Shown here one piece after another: positions 1 through 11,094 of a stretch of 64,000 bases of DNA. Positions within the stretch are counted from its first letter, which is position 1, and the number at the start of each line of letters is the position of its first letter. Below the pieces are notes generated by a model that ran no database searches, was not told the origin of the DNA, and saw only the letters and a program-made list of their open reading frames with translations. The translations under genes were made by a program, and so were the position numbers. The DNA is from Ophiodon elongatus (Eukaryota > Chordata > Actinopteri > Perciformes > Hexagrammidae): positions 248,001 to 312,000 of the forward strand of contig JACSYO010002173.1 of the NCBI GenBank assembly GCA_016806645.1, in the 5' to 3' direction.

Positions 1-2334
1 TCACTGCTTTAATCTTGTGATGACATAAACAGCAGCTCCTTTATGACTCATGTAGAAAATGTATTTGCATGCTGCTGAGACAAGCCATGAACTACATTAA
101 TGATGGATCAAAAAGATGGATTTGTTCAAATATATACCGATTGTAACATACTTTTTCTGTCCTTCAAAAGAAAAGCTGCATAACACACAAAGAATGTCCT
201 GGTATTTTGGTTTGTTGCAAACCAAAATGACCTGGCTGTTAATGTGAGCAACCAGTAAACAAGACGAATGAAGAAGAAAAGTATGTTAGGCCGCAGTGTT
301 CTCAGTTTGTGACACAGAAAGCCGTCATGTGATGCTGATGGTGGGCTACCATCATTGGAAGCGTATCCTTCTCAGAGATAATACATCTAGACTCCTGTGG
401 CGCACAATAAGTTTGCCTGTGTACAAGGGCAAAATTTCAAGCAGCATTCCCCAGATTCTGCATGCAACTGGTGGCACATTTGCGTCAACGGGGCTGTGAG
501 GGGATTGGGTGGGATGCGACTGGTATTTTCTAAATGGAACAGGGAGAGCCACTGGCTGCATCATTACACCAGCTTGTTGCGTCTTCCCCAGTCACATGCC
601 AAGTACCCCTGCATACACACACTGGACCGACGTAGTCTTTGGTCTCATGACTGGTAAAAACATTCTGACACTAAAGGGCGTTATGGTACAACATGCCAGG
701 GGACAATGTTCTCCTTCCAGACTGTACATACGAGTGACCTCTGGGAGGCAAACTGACCATAACATAAGTTCAGTGAGGTTTATCTCAATCTCAAGTTGGA
801 CATTCAAGCTCTGCATCTTACGTAACCATTAAAATTGTGCTGCTCAGATGTCTGGCTGACAAACAGTCATTTTGACTCCCATCATATCAGTAACATTACA
901 CTGCACATCACAGAGGCTTCAGAAATAAACCTTCTTGACTAAATTCCTGTCGTAAACAGTGATTTAGTGAAGAAATGCATAACTGTCATCATTGTAGGTG
1001 GGATGTCAACAGTGGAGACAGTAAAGCACCAAAACAACTACCCACATGCATTTTGCAATTATACTGATTACAAGGGAGGACAATATGAATATCACTCTAT
1101 CCTACCTACCTACCTTTCCTTTCCTTCTTCCCTGGTGAGCAAACTATGGCCCCAAAGGGACCAACACTGAGATCCACTACAAGATGGCATCTAGTCACAA
1201 CAAAGATGTACTACTTTGTGTACCTGGACGTGAATGCACCAATGTTACAACAGCACAGCAACAAGCTAGCAAAGCTAACGAGTCACTGTGCCAGCCTGGT
1301 CTGGCCGTACGTGTCTCACTCAAACTAGTAAACAAACGCGGTGGTGGTTCATAACAATGAATGAGCTGCTCTCTCGTGAGCTCATTTGTTTTCCTTTGCC
1401 TCCTGGGCCATAAAGTACCAGCGAAAACAACTTTCTCGCAGAGGTGAACCGTTTAAAGTAACGTGACTGCAGATATTTTGGCCTGAGGGCTGTGTCTCAA
1501 AAGTGGTAATTGTCAAAAAAATTAATGGTTAACTGAAGACAGACTCGCCGTTTGTGGAAAAACAACAACGCATTACACACCAAGACGTTCACATGCCCTT
1601 TGACTGTACAGCTAAATAACTTCCACGGCGGAGTGAAGTCAGGAAAGTACCTCATTTCAGGTTTGCATTTCGCGATAGAAAGGATATGGGGCCTAGCAGG
1701 GCAGCTTGGGTGAGAATAACCGCATCCCATGTAAGTACAATGGGGACCTACCCTGTCGAGCTGCCGACCTCTTGTAGTGAACCATGCGAAGGAAACGCGG
1801 ACATTTACCTGGACAGGAATTCAACAATGTGTCCGTCTCATTATAGTGAGCTGTTTCGGCGGTGTATTAAGTTGATAAGTCCTTCAACAATCTGGACAGA
1901 AGTGCTCTCATTTACTCCGTTTCTTTGCCTTTCTTCCACTACACCTCCCAAACGCGCTGTCTGCAATGCCTCTGTGGCGGCCGGTCCTCCCGGGTCCTAG
2001 CGCCGACTCTTTATGGGTCCCACTCGCGGGAGGAGTGGGAGGCTGTCAGCCGGCCCATTGAAAAAAAACCTGCGATGTTTCTACGGGGGCTTATTAGGGG
2101 TTCCGTGCCCTTGCTGAACTTATCTGTGCCGTTGTTTTCCAAAATAGGGCCCGGGGTTGTACAGAGGCCCCTGTGAGATGTCCAGGGGATCTTCAGTACA
2201 ATGAGGCATATCTGTTTCTCACTTCCTGAAACAATCGCACGAGATAATGTACAAGACTATTTTTGTTACAGCTGTTCATTCGTGATTAAATGTCTGTGCT
2301 TTGCCACCTGCTGTACAATGTTGATTGTTATTTT
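1..2334. other. Gene-free left flank
   Basis: No open reading frame here resembles a protein I recognise, and none shows a convincing chain of splice sites. Positions about 1,640-2,170 are richer in G+C and CpG than their surroundings and could be promoter or first-exon sequence of a gene lying to the left, but I see nothing that proves it. Confidence 0.4.
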
Positions 2335-2560
2335 TAATCTGTGGATTACTTTCTTGATTAGTCGTTTGGTCTTGATAATGTCAGAAAATTATGTAAAATA
2401 GACAAAATGCTCATCACAATCTCCTATGGCCCAAGTTGGCATTGGCTATTTACATTATAAATAATGATAAAACCACAAAAAGTTCACATTAACACAATAG
2501 AAGACTAAGAAAAACAGAAAATATTCACATTTGAGGAGCTGGAAGCAGTCAATCATGGCT
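2335..2560 (+). repeat. Dispersed repeat fragment (fish 'GGGCTGCAAC' family)
   Basis: The segment contains the recognisable internal phrases of a dispersed repeat very common in percomorph genomes: 'TTAGTCGTTTGGTCT', 'AATGTCAGAAAAT', 'GCTCATCACAATCTCC' and 'TCACATTTGAGGAGCTGGAA', in the usual order. The copy is diverged and lacks clear terminal inverted ends. A second piece of the same family is near 46.9-47.1 kb. Family assignment is from memory. Confidence 0.6.
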
Positions 2561-5500
2561 CATTAAAGTCAATTTAAAATTATTTCTGCATGAAGCTGTA
2601 GACAGTTGTTTAATACCCCTTCAAATTATATTAAAACAGAATACAATAAAAGAAATCATTCAATCTTGTAGAATTCAATTTAATAATGTAATAGCAGCGA
2701 TGTACAAGTTATACAAGCAGCAAAATATGCTAAAAATTGTACTAAAACATACAGAGTGCTATGATAAAATACACTCCATTTAGATAAACAAACAATACAG
2801 TTTTTCACTATAAAACCTGTGTAGAAATGGGAATTCCTAAAAGATAAAAAATACATGTTTATATAAGCAAAAGAGAGGTGTTCATACAGTGGCTAATCTG
2901 GTGAATGCCCATGTACCGACTGTCATTTTTGTGCTTTTCTGCTTTCAAAGCTTTATTTGTGTTGCTAACCACTTTCTGAGAAAATAATAAAAAATGAAAG
3001 ATTAAAACTCAAAGTAATAAATAACACAATAAAAATGCACTCAAGCCGCAGGCTTCTGTTAGTTGATGTATGGCTTATTTTTGGAGTCGTCATGCTAAAG
3101 AAGACATTCTTTCACTCTGAGTTGCTGTGAGGTGGAAAGGGCCATTGACATTTCCAATAAAAAGCTGTCAGCCATGCATTTAAGTTCAGGTTAAAATATA
3201 ACCTTTAGATGTCTTACTCTGTGGCCAGGGATAAATCCTACTGAATGCACTTTTACAGCCATTCTTTATTTCGGCATTCCAGCGCTTTGGCTGTAGGCTG
3301 GTTGGGATATGAACACATGTTTTACTGGAACTTTCAACTGCATCACGTGGTCTTCATCAGCGGATGGAGTGAAATCATAACAAATACTAAGCTTGCAGTC
3401 ATGTTTATGATAAATGCTTCATACACTGATAAGGACTGTGTGAAGGGTCCAAAAAAAGCTAGTAAGTGGACTTTGATTTGCCTTTGTTTTGTCAAAGTAT
3501 TATTTCCATCATTAAGACTATACTCTGAATATTTAAGATATATGAATAAATATTTAATCACTTGTATCAACAGGAGATGCAGATACAGAAAGTTACATAA
3601 CATCAGGATATGAAAGATCATGGTACTTGTCCTGATGAAACATCAAAAGAAAATGTAAAAGCATTAAAAATGTACATGTGAGGTTATATCAGATTATGCC
3701 GCTACTTGTTATAGTACATTATTTTTCACATAAACAGTCATCTACAGCCACAACAGCTGCCTTCCAGAGAGGTAGGAGTTAAACCAGTTGGACAGGTACA
3801 GACCAGTCAGCTCAGGTACGCTCAAAAGAAGTCAGGAATCCTCTGTATCAAGTGAAGCCCTCATATGACTTAGTCTAATATATCTTTAAATTCCCATTTG
3901 AATGTATAGAAAACCTCTCTCCATATTATTTCTTATGATATTTACATAACTTTGCTTCATATACGGTTGTATTTGTGTTATTTTTGCAGTTTAATTACTG
4001 ATGAAGACACACGTGTTTTTATCTGTATGCAAAACATGGTCTTCTTTCTCAGCTTTGGCACAAGTGCAGTGAACTACAAACAATAGTTTATATTATATTG
4101 TAATTATATTAAAATGCAAGACAATGCCTTTGAAAGGTTGTGCAATTAACTGATAAATAATGTCACAAGCACAGGATCGCAGGGACAACAGCCAACGTGA
4201 TGAAAAACGTATTGGCCTCTGCCCTCTGTCTCTCAGCCTCCTCTGGTGTCATTTCCCCTCTTTGTCATTTGCACTGTAATGTGTTCCTCACTGCTACTAT
4301 GTGTCAGCCCTGCCAAGCTGTTCCTGTCATACAAACAGAGCTGAGTGAGGGTATCCCATATTTTCTGCTGCTGTTATTCAGTGGTGCCCTTCTACTCCTC
4401 TTCCTTCTCCTCTTCCTCCTCCTCTTTCTCCTCCTCCTTCTCGGCTGTCTCTGGTCCGGTGATGGGAATGCCTACACGGTTGTTTTGCAGGTTCAAAGCA
4501 AAAGTAGCAAGATCAAAGAGTCAAAGTAAGTTAATAATGCCTTTCCTGTCAGAGACTCATCTGATCTCTTTTCTTGTCAGCTTGCAGTATCTGTTCAGAG
4601 AGTACAAGAAACAGCACAGAACTTAATGGGCTGTTGAAGGAGAGCAGATAACATGCGGCAGCAACAATTAGACACAGAAGGGCAGGAGGGCCATAATAGT
4701 GAGGAAGTGGTGGGGGGTCTGACCAAGACGACATCTCCCGGCAACAGCAGTGCAATGTTGCTACAACTGTCACATTATTTTCCTAGATGTATTGTCCACC
4801 TGTTATGCAGCTTTGCCTACGGTGCCAAAGATTTAAGAGTCAAAGATTGAACGTGCAGAGAATTCATAGCATTGTATGATTGATTTCCCAGTTTGCTTGT
4901 AGAAAACCTTAACGTCAACTCAAACTAAGTCAGTTTTGTTGAGCCCAAAATATTTATAATCTGTACAACATGTGCTAAATTTAGATCCTAAATTTAGAAA
5001 AGTTTTATCTATTTCAAAAAAAAAAATTTAAAATGTGCAAGTAGTGTTACTTTGTTAGGTCCAACAGCTCTGTATATTTGTGTAAAAGCGTGTAAAATAC
5101 AAAAACAAATGGACAAAGGACAAATATAAAGGGATACTCATTTTATTCAACGGACTAACAGCTGTTGTGATAATTCACCCTATCTTGTTGAAGATTGACA
5201 GTCTATCAGTCATTAAAACCTCATGCTGTGCAGGCAAATATTGTATAAAATCACAAGATTTCCTTTCACGATATCAAGGAGATTTCCAAATGTTGGAATG
5301 GTGCAGCTGAAAAAAAAACAAGTACAACACAATGCAGTCAGACGGTGTAGAATACTATGACTTAGCGGTTAATAACAATGGGTGAGTTGTATGTTGAGCT
5401 GATTTAAGATGATTTTCAACGCATAGTGATGCATTAGAAGCATCCTCAGACAGACATCTAAAACACAACTCAAGTCCACCCCTATGGTGAGACTTTGGTC

Positions 5501-5927
5501 CAGTGGGGAGTGGATGTGGTTCAACTGTGGCTGGCTGGCTGGCTGGTTGGCCGGTCAGGCTACACTGGAATGCGGGGTCTTTTGTTTGTCTGAGAGAGGA
5601 GTGGGTCAGGGGGAGAATGCCATTGATGATTGCAGAGAGGAAGAATGAACCTCCAGGAAGTGTTCTCTCTCTCTCCCCGCTCCCCCACTCTCCCACTCTC
5701 ATTCTCTTTCCCTCTCTGTCTCTCTGTCTCTATCTTTTTCTGTGTGTGAGAACCTTCACCGTGCCGAGCCTCTCTCTCTGAGGCCACGGTCCCCAGGCAC
5801 AACCACTGCTTTGTCTTGCCTTGTGAACACACACCCCTCCTCTACCGGGTGCCTACGTTTGCCAGGGAAACACAGGGCCACTGCTCCTATTCTTATCCAC
5901 ATCGCTGCTCCTGCATGGATGGTGTCT
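2561..5927. other. Gene-free stretch
   Basis: Mostly AT-rich DNA with no supported gene. It contains a probable transposon tail at 3,241-3,375, a pyrimidine-rich (TCC)n stretch at about 4,395-4,440, and a CT-rich run at 5,660-5,735. Short open frames across these simple runs give low-complexity peptides and are not called. Confidence 0.4.
3241..3375 (-). repeat. Probable transposable-element tail
   Basis: On the minus strand the segment reads CTCCATCCGCTGATGAAGAC, then a CACGTGATGCAGTTGAAAG-type phrase and an A-rich AATAAAG run. This 'gatgaag...gtcgaaa...aataaa' arrangement is a frequent 3' tail of fish transposable elements. It is recognised from memory; no element boundaries or coding part are visible. 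Confidence 0.4.
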
Positions 5928-5943
5928 GTGTGTATGTGTGTGT

Positions 5944-5983
<40 letters not shown>

Positions 5984-6008
5984 GTGTGCGTGTGCGTGCG
6001 TGCGTGCA

Positions 6009-6055
<47 letters not shown>
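5928..6055. repeat. (TG)n compound microsatellite
   Basis: About 128 bp of TG repeat interrupted by TGCG and TGCA units. Peptides of alternating Cys-Val or His-Thr in this interval are translation artefacts. Confidence 0.95.
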
Positions 6056-6057
<2 letters not shown>

Positions 6058-7017
6058 GTGCTGAATGGCAAATTGTTTTTCATGTGGCACACTCATCTGA
6101 TGCTTCAGTATAAACATTTATCTTACTGGTGTTTTGTCAAAACTAAGAAGTTATTCATCATTGTGTTTGTTGCGCAACAGCAAATACTCTTTTAGACCAA
6201 ATAAAGAGAGTTTTTATTTAGAGAGCATGACACGGTCTCATTTATGATCATCTAGACATGACCAGAGTGCAGATATCCACCCTCTGTAACAGTAACAGCC
6301 AAACTAAAAATGGAATAAAGTGGTAAGTGGATAAGAATCTAGCCGGTGGCCCCTTCCGACCAGTGGCTGCCGCCTCCCGTCACATTGCTCATTCCCCTCT
6401 GTGTCAGAAGGCTGTGAGGAGCTGCAAATGGCCCTTTCAAAACACACGGCAGCTGGAACACAGGGCAAAGGTGACCAAAGCAGTTGGGGGAGCACAGCGA
6501 GGGACAGGAGGGGGGGCACGAGATGAGCAGCTGCAACCTCGAGCCCCTGTGTCTCCACTGTGCCACCATCTCTAGCTTTAACAATTACAGAACAGACTCC
6601 GGAGACTGTGTTGTTGTTTTTTTATAGTGCCTGATACTCAAAAGAAATGTGTGACTTTTTTTTCAAACGTGGTCCACATAAATCTGTATCATACCTGTCT
6701 TCAGACAATTAAGGCTAAATAAGTCACAGCCAGGACCATGGTGTGGTCTCAGAAAACAAAGGCGCTGGGTGATGTCGTGCCAGGGAATTCCACAACCCAG
6801 GATTAGTGAGAACGGCTCTTAAAATGTTCCCAATAGTCCACTGACCCTCCAAATTAACAAAGCATGATTCATAATTCTCTGTATCAGTTTGCTTTCACAG
6901 ATTCCACCTTCTTTTTTTATCCACAGCAGGTATCATTTTCAGTTTACAAATTGACTTTCTGGATTCAAATTTATATCTATGTAAATGTATATATGAATAC
7001 AGAATGTAAACATATAT
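6056..7017. other. Gene-free stretch
   Basis: No supported gene. The part at 6,340-6,575 is GC-richer and has overlapping open frames on both strands, but none resembles a known protein or carries convincing splice sites. Confidence 0.4.
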
Positions 7018-7069
7018 AGTTATATAAAGATATATATATCTATATCTATATCTATATCTATATCTATAG

Positions 7070-7100
<31 letters not shown>

Positions 7101-7244
7101 GATAGATATATCTATATCCATATAGATATATCTATATATATAGATCTATATATATAGATCTATATAAATATATAGATATATATATATATATATATGTAGA
7201 TATAGATATAGATATTTCTATATGTATATCGATATATATATATA
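7018..7244. repeat. AT-rich TATAGA/TATC simple repeat
   Basis: Roughly 225 bp built almost only of A, T and regularly spaced G or C, made of TATAGA, TATCTA and TA units. Because TATAGA and TCTATA are reverse complements, the tract is extensively self-complementary. It ends just before the CpG-containing region upstream of zbtb42. Confidence 0.9.
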
Positions 7245-7579
7245 CGTTGCTATACTTCCGGATTTATCCTACTGAAAGTCCCGTTCATGGGACAGGTGTT
7301 TAAATAAGACAAGCCAATTGATGTTCCCAGTGTACTCCGCTACTTGCTGCCGCTGTGTGAATTCACGGAGTAGTACAGAACTTATTGTGGCCGCGCGATA
7401 TCGCGAGACTTGTGCCATTATCAACCTGCTTGACACACAGCAGCGCTGAGTGCAGCCTGCCTTGCCAGGGTCGGACTGAAGCTCAAGAAACGACAAGGAG
7501 AAGCGAACATCTGGCTGCACATCATGGAAGGACGTCGGGGCTTCTAGGAAAGAACACGACGGACCGGGCGGAAATAAAT
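7245..7579 (+). promoter_or_regulatory. zbtb42: Putative zbtb42 promoter and untranslated first exon
   Basis: After the AT tract the composition becomes CpG-rich (GGCCGCGCGATATCGCGAG near 7,388) and an ETS-like ACTTCCGG lies at about 7,254. A plausible donor, AAT|GTGAGTAC, falls at 7,579/7,580. The coding exon of zbtb42 opens with a good acceptor (TTTTTCATCAG|GTTATG, exon from 8,904) only 14 bases before its ATG, so an upstream untranslated exon is expected. Its start is unknown and the pairing is inferred. Confidence 0.35.
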
Positions 7580-8442
7580 GTGAGTACAGTGTTTTTGTGC
7601 TTCGGAACGGAGAAAGTTAAAGAGTGTCCCCCTCGCCGCTTCGTTCAGCGCAGTTGAGTTCCTCTGCTGTTTAAAAGGCTCCTAGCAATGCGTTTCCCAA
7701 CACGGACATGGAGCTCAGTTTACTGCGCCCTTGGCTCTCCTTTATCCCCTCCACTTTTCTTTCTCTTATTAAAATGTAACGACTGCGCACAAATTATAGC
7801 CGATACTCATGCACATTCCTCTTGGCAGCATCAAACTTTAATATCCAATTCACTTGAGTTTTTTTTTTTTCCTTTTCTTTTTTTTTTTTTTTTTTTTTAC
7901 AATCTGCCGGTTCTGTTTTGGATTAACCCCTTTAAACAAAAATGTCACAGTCGTGCGCGTGTGTCTGATGAGTGCGTACGCGTTTTTTATTATCCACCGC
8001 GGGTGTCGGCTGCAGTTTTTCTTTTTGGTGATAAATTGCCCGATAAATAGAAAAAGTTAGAAATGTAATTCTGTGACACTTATTAATCCACTTTCTTCTT
8101 CTTTTTTTTTTTTTTTTTGTACAAGTTGTGTGTGTGTAGTTTGGGCTGAGTCGCCCAGAGTTAACATATGGCATAAAGGGGAGCACAGCTGGAGGTAACG
8201 TTTCCATTGCGGTGATGTCAGAGCAGCTGACTCCACAGCTTGCAGTGTAATTAGCAAACAGAGCAGCAGTTTACTCACTCTGCACTGGTCTTATTTTTTT
8301 TTCACGGTAGCCTCCTTCCCCCCCCACCTCGCCTCCCCACCCCCGATGGACGAGTGCTCGCAGTCGCGGCCCCGTTTGCTTGTTCTGTAAACACCGCTGT
8401 TTAGTGTGCGATCGGAAACGCGCCGGTGCGCCACTTTATTTT

Positions 8443-8478
8443 TGTGTGTGTGTGTGTGTGTGTGCGTGTGTGTGTGCA
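8443..8478. repeat. (TG)n microsatellite
   Basis: Short TG tract with one TGCG interruption, inside the putative first intron of zbtb42. Confidence 0.9.
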
Positions 8479-8917
8479 CATTTTGGAAGCTCGAGAAGTA
8501 GGCTGACCACTACAGACCGGACTCCTTTCGGTTAATCTGGAGAGGGGATCCGTTTGCTCCGCGATACATGGGTGGGTGAGCGCAGCGTAGCGTGTCCTGC
8601 ACCACTGGAAAGAATGTAGTTGGGCAAAGTTATTGATGTAGATCTTTTCGGTGACTTCGATCTTTCTGAATAAAGTTTTTTTTTTTCCCCATTGTAAATG
8701 CTTCTGTGGACTTTTAAAACCCGGCAGGTTTATTGTCTCGTGTGTCTGCTCGTATACTTTTAAATAATTTGTCTGAAGTTATTCCTCGCACTTTCTCTGC
8801 TTTTGGCTGCGTCGTTGCCTGAGAGGCGACGGCAGCTCCGCGCTGCCCTCTGAGTGGCTTCATTTCGTTTATACAGTATCCTGTTTTTCCTGTTTTTCAT
8901 CAGGTTATGAAGGAAGA

Positions 8918-10513
8918 ATGGAGTTCCCAGACCATAGCCGCCAGTTGCTGCAGTGTCTGAGTCAGCAGCGTCACCAAGGTTTCCTCTGTGACTGCACTGT
9001 TCTTGTCGGGGAGGCTCGATTCAAAGCGCACAGAGCCGTGCTGGCCTCCTGCAGCATGTACTTCCATCTCTTCTACAGGGACCAGCTGGACAAAAGGGAC
9101 GTTGTGCATCTCAACAGTGACATTGTGACAGCCCCGGCTTTCAGTCTGCTCCTTGAATTTATGTATGAGGGGAAGTTGGAATTCAGCTCTCTCCCGGTGG
9201 AGGATGTCCTGGCAGCAGCCAGTTACCTCCACATGTATGATATCGTGAAAGTGTGTAAAGGAAAGCTTAAAGATAAGGAACTCTCGCCTCTGGATGAAAA
9301 GATGAGTGCGGGTTTGGGACTCAGCTGTCTGGACAGGGAAAATTCCTCTGAAAGCAAGCTGCACAGTAAGCAGCTCATCCGGCGACAGCCCCAGACACAG
9401 TCTCAGGGGCTTCACAGGGCCCCCCCGAAAGAGGAGTTTGACATGGACAACAGCGAAGTCAGGCTGGCTGTCACAGATTGTGATAGGTCTGCGCGGAGCA
9501 GGCAGAAGGCAAACGGTCACTCCGGCAGGTCCCCGGACCTTGTAGGTGTCAATTATTTGTCAGCAGAGGCCGAGCCCTGCGTCCAAACAGCTGGAAAAAC
9601 AAAAGCTGATGTCAGTAGTTCCACCGTATCGCTGTCCCAGAGGTCCCGGGCTTCAGATGACATGGACTGTGCACTGGATTTGTCTTTCAAGCCTCTGTCT
9701 AGCAGAGATCCCTTACACCCCTCCTACGTCTCGGGACAGCTGGCCCTCGACAGCCAGCAGCAGGGCACTGAGCCACTTGTTAAAGACGAACACGACTTGC
9801 TGTCAGAGCAGGAGGACAGTGAGCCGATGAGCCCTGAGAGCCAGCGCTTTGGGAATAGTGCCAGGAGCTCAGTGGTGACAGGGTTCGCTGCCCTCTTCCC
9901 AGGCAACAACGGCTCCACAGCCGCCCTGCTCTCCCAGGAGGAGGACCTGATGGACGAGGAGGGGGAGGCCTGCAGAGGGAGGGAGGGCGCCCCGGGCAGG
10001 GAGGTAGAGGAGAGGAGGGGGAGGCTGCTGGGGGACAGCGAGGAGGAGGAGGAGGACGACCTGGCCTCCTCAGACATCTCCACCTCCAGCGGGGTGCTCC
10101 TGCCCCCGGGGCAACAGGTGTGCGTGTGCCCCCTCTGCAGCAAAGTCTTCCCCAGCCCCCATGTGCTGCAACTGCACCTCAGCTCACACTTCCGCGAGAA
10201 GGACGGCGCTCGCTCCAAGCTGTCCCCCGACGGCTCGGTGCCCACCTGCATGCAGTGCAACAAGACCTTCTCCTGCATGTACACGCTTAAGCGCCACGAG
10301 CGCACGCACTCTGGCGAGAAGCCATACACCTGTGGCCAGTGTGGCAAGAGCTTCCAGTACTCCCATAACTTGAGTCGGCACGCTGTAGTTCACACGCGTG
10401 AGAAGCCTCACGCTTGTAAGTGGTGCGAACGGCGCTTCACCCAGTCTGGGGACCTCTACCGCCACATCAGGAAGTTTCACTGTGGCCTTGTCAAGACTCT
10501 CGCCATTGGATAA
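8918..10513 (+). CDS. zbtb42: Zinc finger and BTB domain-containing protein 42
   Basis: A 531-aa nuclear transcription factor of the ZBTB18/ZBTB42 pair, which bind E-box-like DNA and repress transcription; human ZBTB42 acts in muscle. The BTB/POZ dimerisation domain spans residues about 14-115 (FLCDCTVLVGEARFKAHRAV, then VEDVLAAASYLHMYDIVKVC). A variable middle follows with an acidic run near 340-390 and a CtBP-like ALDLSFK at 252-258. Four C2H2 fingers start at residues 404, 444, 472 and 500. ZBTB42 rather than ZBTB18 is chosen for the ending FHCGLVKTL, for EPLVKDEHDLLSEQED and LSPDG before finger 2, and for the siva1/adss1/inf2 neighbours. It is longer than the human protein (422 aa) because of the middle region. 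The coding part is one exon; the ATG lies just after an acceptor at 8,903/8,904 and starts the conserved MEFPDHS. Antisense frames of 206-207 aa here are shadows. Confidence 0.93.
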   Translation: MEFPDHSRQLLQCLSQQRHQGFLCDCTVLVGEARFKAHRAVLASCSMYFHLFYRDQLDKRDVVHLNSDIVTAPAFSLLLEFMYEGKLEFSSLPVEDVLAAASYLHMYDIVKVCKGKLKDKELSPLDEKMSAGLGLSCLDRENSSESKLHSKQLIRRQPQTQSQGLHRAPPKEEFDMDNSEVRLAVTDCDRSARSRQKANGHSGRSPDLVGVNYLSAEAEPCVQTAGKTKADVSSSTVSLSQRSRASDDMDCALDLSFKPLSSRDPLHPSYVSGQLALDSQQQGTEPLVKDEHDLLSEQEDSEPMSPESQRFGNSARSSVVTGFAALFPGNNGSTAALLSQEEDLMDEEGEACRGREGAPGREVEERRGRLLGDSEEEEEDDLASSDISTSSGVLLPPGQQVCVCPLCSKVFPSPHVLQLHLSSHFREKDGARSKLSPDGSVPTCMQCNKTFSCMYTLKRHERTHSGEKPYTCGQCGKSFQYSHNLSRHAVVHTREKPHACKWCERRFTQSGDLYRHIRKFHCGLVKTLAIG

Positions 10514-11048
10514 AACGCCTCTCACCAGTGCCATGACATGAGACCGAATGTCTTTTCATACACTGAATACTACTACTGAACACTTTCCACATTAGTACAC
10601 ACATGTTGGCAGTTTGTTGGAGACACATCTCTTTGGATTCTACCCCGTGTGGCATTTCTCAAGTTAAAGTTGTAGCAACGTTAAAACTGGAGCTGTTCTC
10701 TGTGCTGGACTGTGTCACAGGCATCTGTGATGGTCAGAGGCAGAAAGTTAAAGGTGGATAAACATGGGTGCTGTGAAACCCAAGCTGGATCTGTGACAAC
10801 GAAGGTGAACAAATCAGATGATGCACTTGTTTGTTTCTGTCTTGTTTGTGTCAATCTGTTGAGTTTATTTTGAAGAGTATATTTGCTGAAAGAAAAAGCA
10901 TCCCATGTTCATACCCAATGGGCAAATTGGTGATGGCTAATGCTAACATATGTTAATACAATCGTAAGATGTGAGTGAGATTTTTATTTGTGCACATGGG
11001 AGATCAGAACCGTCCGTAAGTAGCAATATATGATTTTTTTAACTCCTA

Positions 11049-11049
<1 letters not shown>

Positions 11050-11094
<45 letters not shown>
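11050..11094. repeat. (ATT)n microsatellite
   Basis: About 14 perfect ATT units, in the probable 3' UTR of zbtb42. Confidence 0.95.

Noticed and set aside
1640..2180. GC-richer segment as an exon
   Set aside because: It could be a CpG-containing first exon of a gene to the left, but no frame is recognisable and no donor is convincing.
5928..6055. Tandem repeats as a CRISPR-like array
   Set aside because: Simple dinucleotide repeats without spacers in a vertebrate genome.
8900..9520. 206-aa minus-strand open frame
   Set aside because: It lies wholly opposite the conserved zbtb42 BTB region, matches no family and is a shadow of the real reading frame. The same holds for the 207-aa frame at 9,724-10,347.
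8918..10513. Assignment as zbtb18
   Set aside because: The BTB and fingers are close to ZBTB18, but the C-terminal FHCGLVKTL, the LVKDEHDLLSEQE segment and the siva1/adss1/inf2 neighbours fit zbtb42.
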